Below the pieces are notes generated by a model. It did no database searches and was not told the origin of the DNA. It saw only the letters and a program-made list of their open reading frames with translations. Positions 1 to 8,171 of a DNA stretch of 36,766 nt are shown here, piece after piece; within the stretch, counting starts at the first letter, position 1; each line of letters begins with the position of its first letter. The position numbers and the translations under genes are program-made. The DNA is taken from assembly GCF_001279775.1 (NCBI RefSeq), contig NZ_LGDG01000281.1, forward strand, positions 1-36,766. The letters run 5' to 3'. The DNA comes from Streptomyces sp. MMG1533 (lineage in GTDB: Bacteria; Actinomycetota; Actinomycetes; Streptomycetales; Streptomycetaceae).

Positions 1-483
1 GCAGACACCCTCGTCGGCTGGATCGACCGCGAAGCCGATGCCGAAGTGCTGGCCTGTACGGACGGCGTACGACTGCTGCACCTGCTGGACGACCCGTACC
101 TCGCCGTGCTCCCCAAGGGGCACCGGCTCGCGGCGCGGCGGTCCGTGGCGCTCACCGAATTGGCCGAGGAGCCCTGGGTCGGCAGCGAGTGGCCGGGACC
201 GTGCCTCGACGCCCAGCTCCACGCCTGCGAGGCCGCCGGGTTCCGCCCGCGGTTCGTGGTCGAGAGCGAGGACTACGTGACCGCGCAGGGCTTCGTCGCG
301 GCGGGGCTGGGGGTCAGCCTGATCCCACGGCTGGGCCTGGGCGGCCGCCACCCCGACGTGGTCGTACGCCCGGTCCGGCGCCCGGAGCCGGTACGCAGCA
401 TCCACGCGGCCGTACGCGGGACCGCCCCGGCGCAGCCGGCGCTGGAGGCGTTCATCGGGGCGTTGCGGGGCGCGGCCGGCTAG
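1..483 (+). CDS. LysR-family transcriptional regulator, 3' part only
   Basis: The frame is open from the first base of the window to a TAG at 481-483, giving about 160 residues without the N-terminal DNA-binding helix-turn-helix. What remains looks like a LysR effector-binding domain: a strand-rich stretch around DDPYLAVLPKGHRLA, then ELAEEPWV, and the typical late motif VAAGLGVSLIPRLGL. In this family the domain binds a small effector that changes promoter contacts; the ligand cannot be told from here. A GTG at position 46 is internal to the domain and is not a convincing start. The stop overlaps that of the convergent PAP2 gene. The family is well supported; target and ligand are unknown. 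Confidence 0.85.
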   Translation, partial: ADTLVGWIDREADAEVLACTDGVRLLHLLDDPYLAVLPKGHRLAARRSVALTELAEEPWVGSEWPGPCLDAQLHACEAAGFRPRFVVESEDYVTAQGFVAAGLGVSLIPRLGLGGRHPDVVVRPVRRPEPVRSIHAAVRGTAPAQPALEAFIGALRGAAG

Positions 484-1334
484 GCCTTCGTCGGCAGCAG
501 GGGCCCGCTGCGGGCCGGGACCAGCTTCGGCAGCGTGTACGGCAGCGCCCCGTACCAGACCCGCGCGAGGGCGAACCCGAAGGCGAGGCACAGGATGCCG
601 CCCACCGCGTCGAGCCAGAAGTGGTTGGCGGTGGCGACGATGACCACCAGCGTGACCGTCGGGTAGAGCAGGCCCAGGACCCGCACCCACGGCACCGACG
701 CCAGGGCGAAGATCGTCAGGCCGCACCACACGGACCAGCCGATGTGCATCGACGGCATCGCGGCGTACTGGTTCGACATGTTCTTCAGGTCGCCGGAGGC
801 CATCGAGCCCCACGTCTGGTGGACCATGACGGTGTCGATGAAGTGTCCGCCGTGCATCAGGCGCGGCGGAGCGAGCGGATACAGGTAGTAACCGGCCAGG
901 GCGACGACGGTGGTCGCGACGAGCACGAGGCGGGTCGCGGCGTAGCGGCCGGGATGGCTGCGGTAGAGCCACACGAGCACACCCAGCGTCACCACGAAGT
1001 GCAAGGTCGCGTAGTAGTAGTTCATGCCGACGATGAGCCAAGCCAGCGAGTTCACGCCGTGGTTGACGGACTCCTCTACGGCGATGCCGAGCTGGTGCTC
1101 GACCCTCCAGATCCAGTCGGCGTTGCGCAGCGCCTCGGACCTCTGTTCCGGGACGGCGTTGCGGACGAGCGAGTACGTCCAGTAACTCACCGCGATCAGC
1201 AGGATCTCGAACCAGAGGCGGGGCCGGCGCGGAGTGCGCAGACGGCGCAGGAAACCCGGCCCGCTCGCGGCCGTGACGGGCTGCGGAACGGCCTCGTCGG
1301 GCCCTTCCTGCGTCGTCACGGTCGTCTCAGTCAT
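480..1334 (-). CDS. Membrane PAP2-superfamily phosphatase / inositol phosphotransferase-like protein
   Basis: This is a multi-pass membrane protein of 284 residues. The PAP2/AUR1-type active-site motifs are visible: YPLAPPRLM near residues 152-160, AAMPSMHIGW around His197, and ANHFWLDAVGG with His238 and Asp242. In this superfamily the two histidines and the aspartate carry out phospho-transfer on lipid phosphates at the outer membrane face. Bacterial AUR1-like members act on inositol or glycerol phospholipids, so a lipid-head-group role is likely but the substrate is not shown. ATG at 1334 is preferred over an in-frame GTG at 1340 six bases upstream; neither has a clear ribosome site. The stop codon overlaps the stop of the LysR gene. 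Confidence 0.85.
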   Translation of the reverse strand: MTETTVTTQEGPDEAVPQPVTAASGPGFLRRLRTPRRPRLWFEILLIAVSYWTYSLVRNAVPEQRSEALRNADWIWRVEHQLGIAVEESVNHGVNSLAWLIVGMNYYYATLHFVVTLGVLVWLYRSHPGRYAATRLVLVATTVVALAGYYLYPLAPPRLMHGGHFIDTVMVHQTWGSMASGDLKNMSNQYAAMPSMHIGWSVWCGLTIFALASVPWVRVLGLLYPTVTLVVIVATANHFWLDAVGGILCLAFGFALARVWYGALPYTLPKLVPARSGPLLPTKA

Positions 1335-1495
1335 AGGCACAGAGTCTGCCAGAAAAGCCTTCCCCCGCCGATCATCCCCCGGTCGGGTCCGGGGCGCATG
1401 TCCTACGCCCGGAAGACCGCTGAAAACTCCTACCAGCGCACTGCGAGAAGGTCGATTTCTCCGCCTCGAGAACGAGCGGTACGGGCTGTGTCACC

Positions 1496-2530
1496 TCAGG
1501 GGCGTCCGCGTTCCCCGGGAGCCGATGCGGTCGAGCCGCGCACCACCAGTTCCGGCATGAACACGAACTCGCTGTGGGGCGCGGGCGTCCCGCCGATCTC
1601 CTCCAGGAGGGTGCGGACCGCCGCCTGTCCCATGGCCGGAACCGGCTTGCGGATCGTCGTCAGCGGCGGGTCGGTGAAGGCGATCAGGGGGGAGTCGTCG
1701 AAGCCCACGACCGAGATGTCCTTCGGGACGTCCAGGCCGCGCTGCCGGGCCGCCCGTATCGCGCCCAGCGCCATCATGTCGCTGGCGCACACCACCGCCG
1801 TACAGTCACGCTCCATGAGCGCGGTGGCAGCCGCCTGGCCGCCCTCCAGGGTGTAGAGGGAGTGCTGGACGAGCTCCGTCTCGATGGTCTCCGTGCCCAG
1901 ACCCAGCTGGTCCTGCATGGTGCGGACGAAGCCCTCGATCTTGCGCTGCACGGGCACGAACCGCTTGGGTCCGAGCGCCAGCCCGATCCTGGTGTGCCCC
2001 AGCGAGATCAGGTGCGTGACCGCCAGGGTCATCGCCGCCCGGTCGTCGGGGGAGATGAAGGGTGCCTGCACCTTCGGCGAGAAGCCGTCCACGAGCACGA
2101 ACGGCACACCCTGCGCGCGCAGCTGCTCGTAGCGCTGCATGTCGGCGGAGGTGTCCGCGTGCAGACCGGAGACGAAGATGATGCCGGCCACGCCCCGGTC
2201 CACGAGCATCTCCGTCAGCTCGTCCTCCGTGGAACCGCCCGGGGTCTGGGTCGCGAGCACCGGCGTGTAGCCCTGCCGCGTCAGCGCCTGGCCGATGACC
2301 TGGGCCAGCGCCGGGAATATCGGGTTCTCCAGCTCCGGGGTTATCAGGCCCACCAGGCCCTCGCTGCGCTGCCGCAGACGCACCGGGCGTTCGTAGCCCA
2401 GCACGTCGAGGGCGGCGAGCACGGACTGGCGGGTGGTGGCGGCGACGCCCGGCTTGCCGTTGAGGACGCGGCTGACGGTCGCTTCGCTCACCCCCGCCTG
2501 AGCAGCGATGTCGGCAAGCCGTGTGGTCAC
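1496..2530 (-). CDS. malR: MalR, LacI-family repressor of maltose and starch genes
   Basis: From GTG 2530 the protein has 344 residues. An N-terminal LacI helix-turn-helix (residues 2-25, RLADIAAQAGVSEATVSRVL, then NGKPGV) is followed by a periplasmic-binding-protein-like sensor domain (VGLITPELENPIFPALAQ to the C-terminus). It is divergent from malE, and CTTGCA-type boxes, the kind reported for Streptomyces MalR/Reg1, lie in the shared control region. It probably represses malEFG and the secreted amylases until a maltodextrin-derived inducer appears. Start choice: an in-frame ATG at 2623 has a strong GAGGGAG ribosome site and would add 31 residues. That extension has AT-ending codons (TCA, ACA, AAT, ATA, ATT) unlike the rest of the gene, so GTG 2530 is preferred although it lacks a clear ribosome site. 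Confidence 0.9.
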   Translation of the reverse strand: MTTRLADIAAQAGVSEATVSRVLNGKPGVAATTRQSVLAALDVLGYERPVRLRQRSEGLVGLITPELENPIFPALAQVIGQALTRQGYTPVLATQTPGGSTEDELTEMLVDRGVAGIIFVSGLHADTSADMQRYEQLRAQGVPFVLVDGFSPKVQAPFISPDDRAAMTLAVTHLISLGHTRIGLALGPKRFVPVQRKIEGFVRTMQDQLGLGTETIETELVQHSLYTLEGGQAAATALMERDCTAVVCASDMMALGAIRAARQRGLDVPKDISVVGFDDSPLIAFTDPPLTTIRKPVPAMGQAAVRTLLEEIGGTPAPHSEFVFMPELVVRGSTASAPGERGRP

Positions 2531-2910
2531 AGGGGTGGACTGTACCGGCCAGGTCTCGCCTTGCACACCAATCCGGCGCCGTATGCGATTTGTTGACCGG
2601 CCCGGTCCGGGCTGCTGGGTCATCGCGCTCCCTCGTGAAAGTGATGGCAAGAGCTTGCAGAGTCTTGCACAACCCGCCCCAACTGCTCGACGGCCGCAAA
2701 TAAGCGTCTCACGGCGGTCGCCCTCGGGTCACGCCCGGATAACTTCGGAGATCTCTTGCACTTTTTTGCTGCAAGGTCTTTCGTACCGCTTACATCGCTG
2801 TTACGTTCGGCGACGCCCGGCGGCGGCAACGGCGCAGTCGGCAAGTCGACAGGGCGGCAGACGGGGCCGGTTCCTGTGAGCACACGGGCTTTCACCCTCA
2901 AGGAGAACTC
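2531..2910. promoter_or_regulatory. malR-malE divergent control region
   Basis: This 380-base gap between divergent genes holds the regulatory sites. On the malR side CTTGCAG (2654-2660) and CTTGCAC (2664-2670) form a direct repeat ten bases apart, one helical turn. On the malE side CTTGCA (2755-2760) and TGCAAG (2770-2775) form an inverted repeat. That repeat overlaps a candidate malE -35 element TTGCTG (2766-2771), followed after 18 bases by TTACAT (2790-2795). The malE ribosome site AAGGAGA lies at about 2900-2906. The boxes resemble the reported Streptomyces MalR/Reg1 sites, so repressor binding over the promoter is inferred, not shown. Confidence 0.75.
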
Positions 2911-4179
2911 ATGCGGCGTGGCATAGCGGCCACCGCGCTGGTGGCGTCTTTCGCCCTCGCGGCGACGGCCTGCGGCGGAAGTGACGGCGGCGACTCGGCC
3001 GACGGTCCGGTGACCATCACCTGGTGGGACACCTCCAACGCCACCAATGAGGCGCCGACGTACCAGGCCTTGATCAAGGAGTTCGAGGCCGCCAACAAGG
3101 ACGTCAAGGTCAAGTACGTCAACGTGCCCTTCGACCAGGCGCAGAACAAGTTCGACACCGCCGCAGGTTCCAAGGGCGCTCCGGACATCCTGCGTTCCGA
3201 GGTCGGCTGGACCCCCGCCTTCGCGAAGAAGGGCTACTTCCTGCCGCTGGACGGCACCGAGGCCCTCGCGGACGAGAGCAAGTTCCAGCCCAACCTGATC
3301 GAGCAGGCCAAGTACGACGGCAAGACCTACGGCGTGCCGCTGGTCACCGACACCCTCGCGCTGGTCTACAACAAGGAACTCTTCGAGAAGGCCGGCGTCG
3401 AGGCCCCCAAGACCTGGGACGACCTGAAGAAGGCCGCCGCCACGATCAAGGGCAAGACCGGCGTCGACGGTTACTGGGGCTCCACCCAGGCCTACTACGC
3501 GCAGACCTTCCTCTACGGCGAGGGCACCGACACCGTCGACGCCGCCGCCAAGAAGGTCACCGTCAACTCGGCGCCCGCCAAGAAGGGCTACGAGACCTGG
3601 CTGAGCCTGTTCGACGGCAAGGGCCTGCACAAGGCCGACACCACCGCCGACGCCTACGCCCACATCCAGGAGGCGTTCGTCAGCGGCAAGGTGGCCTCGA
3701 TCATCCAGGGCCCGTGGGAGATCACCAACTTCTACAAGGGCACCGCCTTCAAGGACAAGAACAACCTCGGCATCGCCACCGTCCCGGCCGGCTCCACCGG
3801 CAAGGCGGGCGCCCCGACCGGCGGCCACAACCTCTCGGTCTACGCCGGCTCGGACTCCGCCCACCAGAAGGCGGCCCTGAAGTTCGTCAACTTCATGACC
3901 TCCGCGAAGTCCCAGGCGAGCATCGCGCTGAAGAACTCCACCCTGCCGACCCGCGACGACGCCTACACCGCCGAGGTCAAGGCCGACCCGGGCATCGCCG
4001 GCTTCCAGGGCGTCCTGCCCGCCGCCCAGCCGCGCCCGGCGCTGCCCGAGTACAGCTCCCTGTGGGGCCCGCTGGACACCGAGCTGCCGCAGGTCGCCGG
4101 GGGCAAGGAGTCCCTCGACAAGGGCCTGGGCAACGCCGAGACCGCGATCGCCAAGCTGGTCCCGGACTTCAGCAAGTGA
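2911..4179 (+). CDS. malE: MalE, maltose/maltodextrin-binding lipoprotein of an ABC importer
   Basis: The protein has 422 residues and starts at an ATG preceded by AAGGAGAACTC. Residues 1-21 form a lipoprotein signal ending in LAATAC, with Cys21 as the lipid anchor. The mature part has the family-1 solute-binding pattern: VTITWWDTSN near the start, YGVPLVTDTLALVYNKELFEKAGV, and a late VASIIQGPWEI segment. It would capture maltose or maltodextrins outside the membrane and deliver them to MalF-MalG. It is the first gene of malEFG, opposite malR. A strong hairpin follows the stop codon. Substrate assignment rests on similarity and on the surrounding starch genes. Confidence 0.92.
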   Translation: MRRGIAATALVASFALAATACGGSDGGDSADGPVTITWWDTSNATNEAPTYQALIKEFEAANKDVKVKYVNVPFDQAQNKFDTAAGSKGAPDILRSEVGWTPAFAKKGYFLPLDGTEALADESKFQPNLIEQAKYDGKTYGVPLVTDTLALVYNKELFEKAGVEAPKTWDDLKKAAATIKGKTGVDGYWGSTQAYYAQTFLYGEGTDTVDAAAKKVTVNSAPAKKGYETWLSLFDGKGLHKADTTADAYAHIQEAFVSGKVASIIQGPWEITNFYKGTAFKDKNNLGIATVPAGSTGKAGAPTGGHNLSVYAGSDSAHQKAALKFVNFMTSAKSQASIALKNSTLPTRDDAYTAEVKADPGIAGFQGVLPAAQPRPALPEYSSLWGPLDTELPQVAGGKESLDKGLGNAETAIAKLVPDFSK

Positions 4180-4185
4180 CCCCGA

Positions 4186-4232
4186 GTGGCCGCCGGATCC
4201 CCCGCGAACCGGGGGAGGGATCCGGCGGCCAC
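4186..4232 (+). other. Stable stem-loop between malE and malF
   Basis: Two perfect 16-base arms (4186-4201 and 4217-4232) flank a 15-base loop that can itself pair partly (CCCC with GGGG). There is no T-run after it, so it is not a typical terminator. Its place, seven bases after the malE stop, suggests an mRNA 3'-end stabiliser or a partial terminator that lets MalE be made in excess over the membrane subunits. Confidence 0.7.
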
Positions 4233-4306
4233 CGGCCTGTGGCCGGGCCGTGCAGGCCGTGCAGGCCGAAGATCTTCCAGAAGGTGTCGAAGAAGGTGTC
4301 GAACCA

Positions 4307-5311
4307 ATGACAGTCGCCATCGACCGTGCGACCGGCAAGCGCCGAGGTGACCGCGAGCCGAAGCCCGGGCTGGGCCGGCGCCTGAGGCACGGCTATCAGA
4401 AGCACTGGTACGCGTACGCGATGATCGCCCCGGTGGTGGTCGTCCTGGGCGTCCTGGTGCTGTACCCCCTGGCGTACGGCCTGTACCTCACGCTCACCGA
4501 CGCCAACAGCCTCAACACCGCCCGCACGATCGGCGTCAACCACATCGACGCCACCTACAAGTTCATCGGCCTCGACAACTACGCCGACATCCTGTGGGGC
4601 GACACGGCCTACGACCGCTTCTGGTCGCACTTCATCTGGACGATCGTGTGGACCGCGCTCTGCGTCACCCTGCACTACACGATCGGCCTCGGTCTCGCCC
4701 TCCTGCTCAACCAGAAGCTGCGCGGCCGCACCTTCTACCGGCTGATCCTGATCCTGCCGTGGGCCGTGCCGACCTTCGTCACCGTCTTCGGCTGGCGGTT
4801 CATGCTCGCCGACGGCGGCATCATCAACTCCTTCCTGGACACGCTCCACCTGCCGACACCGCTGTGGCTGGAGGACACCTTCTGGCAGCGGTTCGCCGCG
4901 ATCATGGTCAACACCTGGTGCGGTGTCCCCTTCATGATGCTGTCGCTGCTCGGCGGCCTGCAGTCCATCGACACCTCGCTCTACGAGGCCTCCGAGATGG
5001 ACGGCGCGAACGCCTGGCAGCGCTTCCGGTACGTCACCCTGCCGGGCCTGAGGTCCGTCAGCTCCACCGTCGTACTGCTCGGCATCATCTGGACCTTCAA
5101 CCAGTTCGCCATCATCTTCCTGCTGTTCGGCAACACCGCCCCCGACGCGCAGATCCTCGTCACCTGGGCCTATTACCTCGGCTTCGGACAGCAACCGCGC
5201 GACTTCGCGCAGTCGGCGGCCTACGGCATCCTGCTGTTGGCCATCCTGATCGTCTTCACCTCCTTCTACCGCCGCTGGCTGAACCGCAATGACCAGCAGC
5301 TCGCGATCTGA
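4307..5311 (+). CDS. malF: MalF, maltose ABC transporter permease
   Basis: This is a permease of 334 residues with an N-terminal membrane segment (YAYAMIAPVVVVLGVLVLYPL) and further hydrophobic spans. It has the cytoplasmic EAA loop typical of binding-protein-dependent importers (YEASEMDGANAWQRF followed by VTLPGLRS), which docks on the ATPase. With MalG it would form the transmembrane channel. ATG 4307 is chosen because MTVAID begins the conserved part and AAGGTG lies about 11 bases upstream; a start at 4250 would only add poorly coding leader. It sits 127 bases after malE and 13 bases before malG. No malK-type ATPase gene is present, and Streptomyces commonly share MsiK among sugar importers. 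Confidence 0.92.
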   Translation: MTVAIDRATGKRRGDREPKPGLGRRLRHGYQKHWYAYAMIAPVVVVLGVLVLYPLAYGLYLTLTDANSLNTARTIGVNHIDATYKFIGLDNYADILWGDTAYDRFWSHFIWTIVWTALCVTLHYTIGLGLALLLNQKLRGRTFYRLILILPWAVPTFVTVFGWRFMLADGGIINSFLDTLHLPTPLWLEDTFWQRFAAIMVNTWCGVPFMMLSLLGGLQSIDTSLYEASEMDGANAWQRFRYVTLPGLRSVSSTVVLLGIIWTFNQFAIIFLLFGNTAPDAQILVTWAYYLGFGQQPRDFAQSAAYGILLLAILIVFTSFYRRWLNRNDQQLAI

Positions 5312-5324
5312 GGCAGGAGTCACC

Positions 5325-6236
5325 ATGAGCACGACCACCGTCGAGACCTCCGCCGCGGTGAACAAGGAGGACTCCATGGCGCCCTCGCCGCACAAGGCCA
5401 CCAAGCGTGGCGAAAGCACCGCCGCCGTCCGCCTCGCCTCCCACGGCATCCTGATCGCCGCGAGCCTGATCGCGCTCTTCCCGGTCGCCTGGCTGGTGTT
5501 CCTGTCCCTCGGTCCGGACAAGGACGACTATCTGCATCCCGGGCGCATCTGGGGGAAGATGACGTTCGACAACTACACGTTCGTGCTCCAGGAGACGAAG
5601 TTCTTCGACTGGCTGCAGACCACGATGATCGTCACCCTGGGCACCACGCTCATCGGGGTGGTCATCTCCGCGACCACCGGTTATGCGGTCTCGCGCATGC
5701 GCTTCCCGGGCTACCGAAAGTTCATGTGGGTGCTGCTGGTCACGCAGATGTTCCCGGTGGCCGTACTCATGGTGCCGATGTACCAGATCCTCTCGGAACT
5801 GCAGCTCATCGACAGCTACCTTGGTCTCATCCTGGTGTACTGCACGACCACCGTTCCGTACTGCGCATGGCTGATGAAGGGCTACTTCGACACCATCCCG
5901 TTCGAGATCGACGAGGCGGGACGGGTCGACGGGCTGACCCCCTTCGGCACGTTCGCGCGACTGATCCTGCCGCTCGCCAAGCCGGGCCTGGCGGTCGCCG
6001 CCTTCTACAGCTTCCTCACCGCCTTCGGCGAGGTCGCGTTCGCCGCGACGTTCATGCTGTCCGACACGAAATACACCTTCGCCGTCGGTCTGCAGACCTT
6101 CGTCAGCGAGCACGACGCCCAGCGCAACCTCATGGCCGCCACCGCGGTGCTGATCGCCATACCCGTCTCCGCGTTCTTCTACTTCGTGCAGAAGAACCTG
6201 GTGACAGGCCTCACCGCGGGCGGCACGAAGGGCTAG
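5325..6236 (+). CDS. malG: MalG, maltose ABC transporter permease
   Basis: From ATG 5325 (ribosome site GGCAGGAG) the protein has 303 residues. It has the MalG layout: a first span around HGILIAASLIALFPVAWLVFLSL, several more spans, and the EAA loop EIDEAGRVDGLTPFGTFARL before LPLAKPG. It pairs with MalF to form the sugar channel. A second in-frame ATG at 5376 has an even stronger site (AAGGAGG, five bases away). It would give a 286-residue protein starting just before the first membrane span, so two start points are possible. The downstream gap to the alpha-glucosidase carries a short GC hairpin. Confidence 0.92.
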   Translation: MSTTTVETSAAVNKEDSMAPSPHKATKRGESTAAVRLASHGILIAASLIALFPVAWLVFLSLGPDKDDYLHPGRIWGKMTFDNYTFVLQETKFFDWLQTTMIVTLGTTLIGVVISATTGYAVSRMRFPGYRKFMWVLLVTQMFPVAVLMVPMYQILSELQLIDSYLGLILVYCTTTVPYCAWLMKGYFDTIPFEIDEAGRVDGLTPFGTFARLILPLAKPGLAVAAFYSFLTAFGEVAFAATFMLSDTKYTFAVGLQTFVSEHDAQRNLMAATAVLIAIPVSAFFYFVQKNLVTGLTAGGTKG

Positions 6237-6253
6237 CCCCTTCCGTCACGACT

Positions 6254-6275
6254 CCCGCGCGCGTGAGCGCGCGGG
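6254..6275 (+). other. GC hairpin between malG and the alpha-glucosidase gene
   Basis: Arms CCCGCGCGC and GCGCGCGGG close a GTGA loop. No T-run follows. It may weaken read-through or mark an RNA processing point in the 149-base gap after malG. This is inference from structure only. Confidence 0.4.
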
Positions 6276-6385
6276 TGGCGGCCGCGGTGTCATCCGACCC
6301 CGCCGGCACCGCGGCCGCCTCGTCACCCGCCGACGTACGCACGCAAGCCTCCATGACCGAAACCTCGTTACGTATCAAGGACGCC

Positions 6386-8065
6386 ATGAGCCAGCACTCC
6401 GCCGACCCGGCCGAAAACTCCGCCGTCGCCACCGTCGCCAAGCGCCGCGACTGGTGGCGGGACGCGGTGATCTACCAGGTCTATCCGCGCAGCTTCGCCG
6501 ACAGCAACGGCGACGGTATGGGCGACCTGGAGGGCATCCGCACCCGACTGCCGTATCTGCGCGACCTCGGCGTGGACGCCGTGTGGCTCAGCCCCTTCTA
6601 CGCCTCCCCGCAGGCCGACGCCGGCTACGACGTCGCCGACTACCGGGCCGTGGACCCCATGTTCGGCAACCTCCTCGACGCCGACGCGCTGATCCGCGAC
6701 GCCCGCGAACTGGGTCTGAGGATCATCGTCGACCTGGTCCCCAACCACTCCTCCGACCAGCACGAGTGGTTCAAGCGGGCGATCGCGGAGGGCCCCGGCT
6801 CGCCGCTTCGGGACCGCTACCACTTCCGTCCCGGCAAGGGCGACGACGGCGAGCTCCCGCCGAACGACTGGGAGTCGATCTTCGGCGGTCCGGCGTGGAC
6901 CCGCGTCACCGAACCGGACGGCTCGCCCGGCGAGTGGTACCTGCACCTCTTCGCCCCCGAGCAGCCCGACTTCAACTGGGAACACCCGGCCGTCGGCGAC
7001 GAGTTCCGCTCCATCCTCCGCTTCTGGCTCGACATGGGCGTGGACGGCTTCCGCATCGACGTGGCCCACGGTCTGGTGAAGGCCGAGGGCCTGCCGGACC
7101 TCGGATCCCACGAGCAGCTCAAGCTGCTGGGCAACGATGTCATGCCGTTCTTCGACCAGGACGGCGTGCACGTCATCTACCGCCAGTGGCGCACGATCCT
7201 CGACGAGTACGCGGGCGAGCGCATCTTCGTGGCGGAGGCGTGGACCCCGACGGTCGAGCGCACGGCGAACTACGTCCGCCCGGACGAGCTGCACCAGGCC
7301 TTCAACTTCCAGTACCTGAGCACTGATTGGGAAGCCGAGGAACTGCGGAAGGTCATCGACCGCACTCTGGAGGCGATGCGCCCGGTGGGCGCCCCCGCCA
7401 CCTGGGTGCTCTCCAACCACGACGTGACCCGCCACGCCACCCGCTTCGCCAACCCGCCCGGCCTCGGCACCCAGATCCGCACGGCGGGGGACAGGGAGCT
7501 GGGCCTGCGCCGAGCCCGCGCGGCGACTCTGCTGATGCTGGCGCTGCCCGGCTCGGCGTACGTCTACCAGGGCGAGGAACTCGGCCTCCCCGACGTCGTC
7601 GACCTGCCGGACGAGGTCCGTCAGGACCCCGCCTACTTCCGGGGCGCAGGCCAGGACGGCTTCCGCGACGGCTGCCGGGTGCCGATCCCGTGGACGCGCG
7701 AGGGATCGTCGTACGGCTTCGGCGCGGGCGGCAGCTGGCTCCCGCAGCCCGACGGCTGGGGCGAGCTGAGCATCGAGGCCCAGACCGGCGTACCCGGCTC
7801 CACCCTGGAGCTCTACCGCTCCGCCTTCGCCGCCCGCCGCGAGCAGTCCGACCTCGGCGCGGGTGACTCCGTGGAGTGGCTGAAGGCCCCCGAGGGTGTC
7901 CTCGCCTTCCGCCGCGGCGAGTTCGTGTGCGTCGCCAACACCGGCGCCGAGTCGGTCACGACTCCGGCGTACGGCCGCCTGCTCCTTGCCAGCGGCGAGA
8001 TCGCCGAGACGGACGGCGAGGCGAAGCTGCCGGCCGACACGACGGTGTGGTGGACGACGGCCTGA
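6386..8065 (+). CDS. aglA: Intracellular GH13 alpha-glucosidase
   Basis: From ATG 6386 the protein has 559 residues and no signal peptide, so it should act in the cytoplasm on imported maltose and maltodextrins. All GH13 motifs are present: DLVPNHSS near 116-123, GFRIDVAH with nucleophile Asp225, FVAEAW with acid/base Glu284, and SNHD with Asp346. The segment QPDFNWEHP is typical of alpha-glucosidases and oligo-1,6-glucosidases. ATG 6386 has AAGGA six bases upstream. An in-frame ATG at 6353 has no good ribosome site but would add eleven codons including TTA (6368-6370), the rare codon read by the bldA tRNA in Streptomyces. The exact linkage preference is not certain. The gene follows malG and ends in a clear terminator. 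The symbol follows the S. coelicolor name as I remember it. Confidence 0.9.
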   Translation: MSQHSADPAENSAVATVAKRRDWWRDAVIYQVYPRSFADSNGDGMGDLEGIRTRLPYLRDLGVDAVWLSPFYASPQADAGYDVADYRAVDPMFGNLLDADALIRDARELGLRIIVDLVPNHSSDQHEWFKRAIAEGPGSPLRDRYHFRPGKGDDGELPPNDWESIFGGPAWTRVTEPDGSPGEWYLHLFAPEQPDFNWEHPAVGDEFRSILRFWLDMGVDGFRIDVAHGLVKAEGLPDLGSHEQLKLLGNDVMPFFDQDGVHVIYRQWRTILDEYAGERIFVAEAWTPTVERTANYVRPDELHQAFNFQYLSTDWEAEELRKVIDRTLEAMRPVGAPATWVLSNHDVTRHATRFANPPGLGTQIRTAGDRELGLRRARAATLLMLALPGSAYVYQGEELGLPDVVDLPDEVRQDPAYFRGAGQDGFRDGCRVPIPWTREGSSYGFGAGGSWLPQPDGWGELSIEAQTGVPGSTLELYRSAFAARREQSDLGAGDSVEWLKAPEGVLAFRRGEFVCVANTGAESVTTPAYGRLLLASGEIAETDGEAKLPADTTVWWTTA

Positions 8066-8082
8066 CAGCCACTCGACTCCGG

Positions 8083-8106
8083 AGGGCCCGCTACGGCGGG
8101 CCCTTT
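8083..8106 (+). terminator. Terminator after the alpha-glucosidase gene
   Basis: Nine-base arms AGGGCCCGC (8083-8091) and GCGGGCCCT (8096-8104) close a TACG tetraloop and are followed by TTTG. This probably ends the malEFG-aglA transcription unit. Confidence 0.85.
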
Positions 8107-8110
8107 GTAG

Positions 8111-8171
8111 TTGAAACTTCTTGCTAAAGCTTTCAATACTCTTGCTGTAAACCTTTCGTTAGCGGTACGTT
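8111..8171 (+). promoter_or_regulatory. Alpha-amylase promoter with inverted repeat and maltose-type box
   Basis: TTGAAA (8111-8116) and TTTCAA (8131-8136) form an inverted repeat 14 bases apart. CTTGCTG (8141-8147) overlaps a candidate -35 TTGCTG (8142-8147), followed after 18 bases by the -10 TACGTT (8166-8171). The layout matches that before the amylopullulanase gene and partly that before malE, so shared MalR control is likely. Confidence 0.75.

Noticed and set aside
5726..6385. Long 5' extension of the alpha-glucosidase frame into malG
   Set aside because: It is out of frame with malG and overlaps its conserved EAA loop; the GH13 protein begins naturally at 6386 or 6353.
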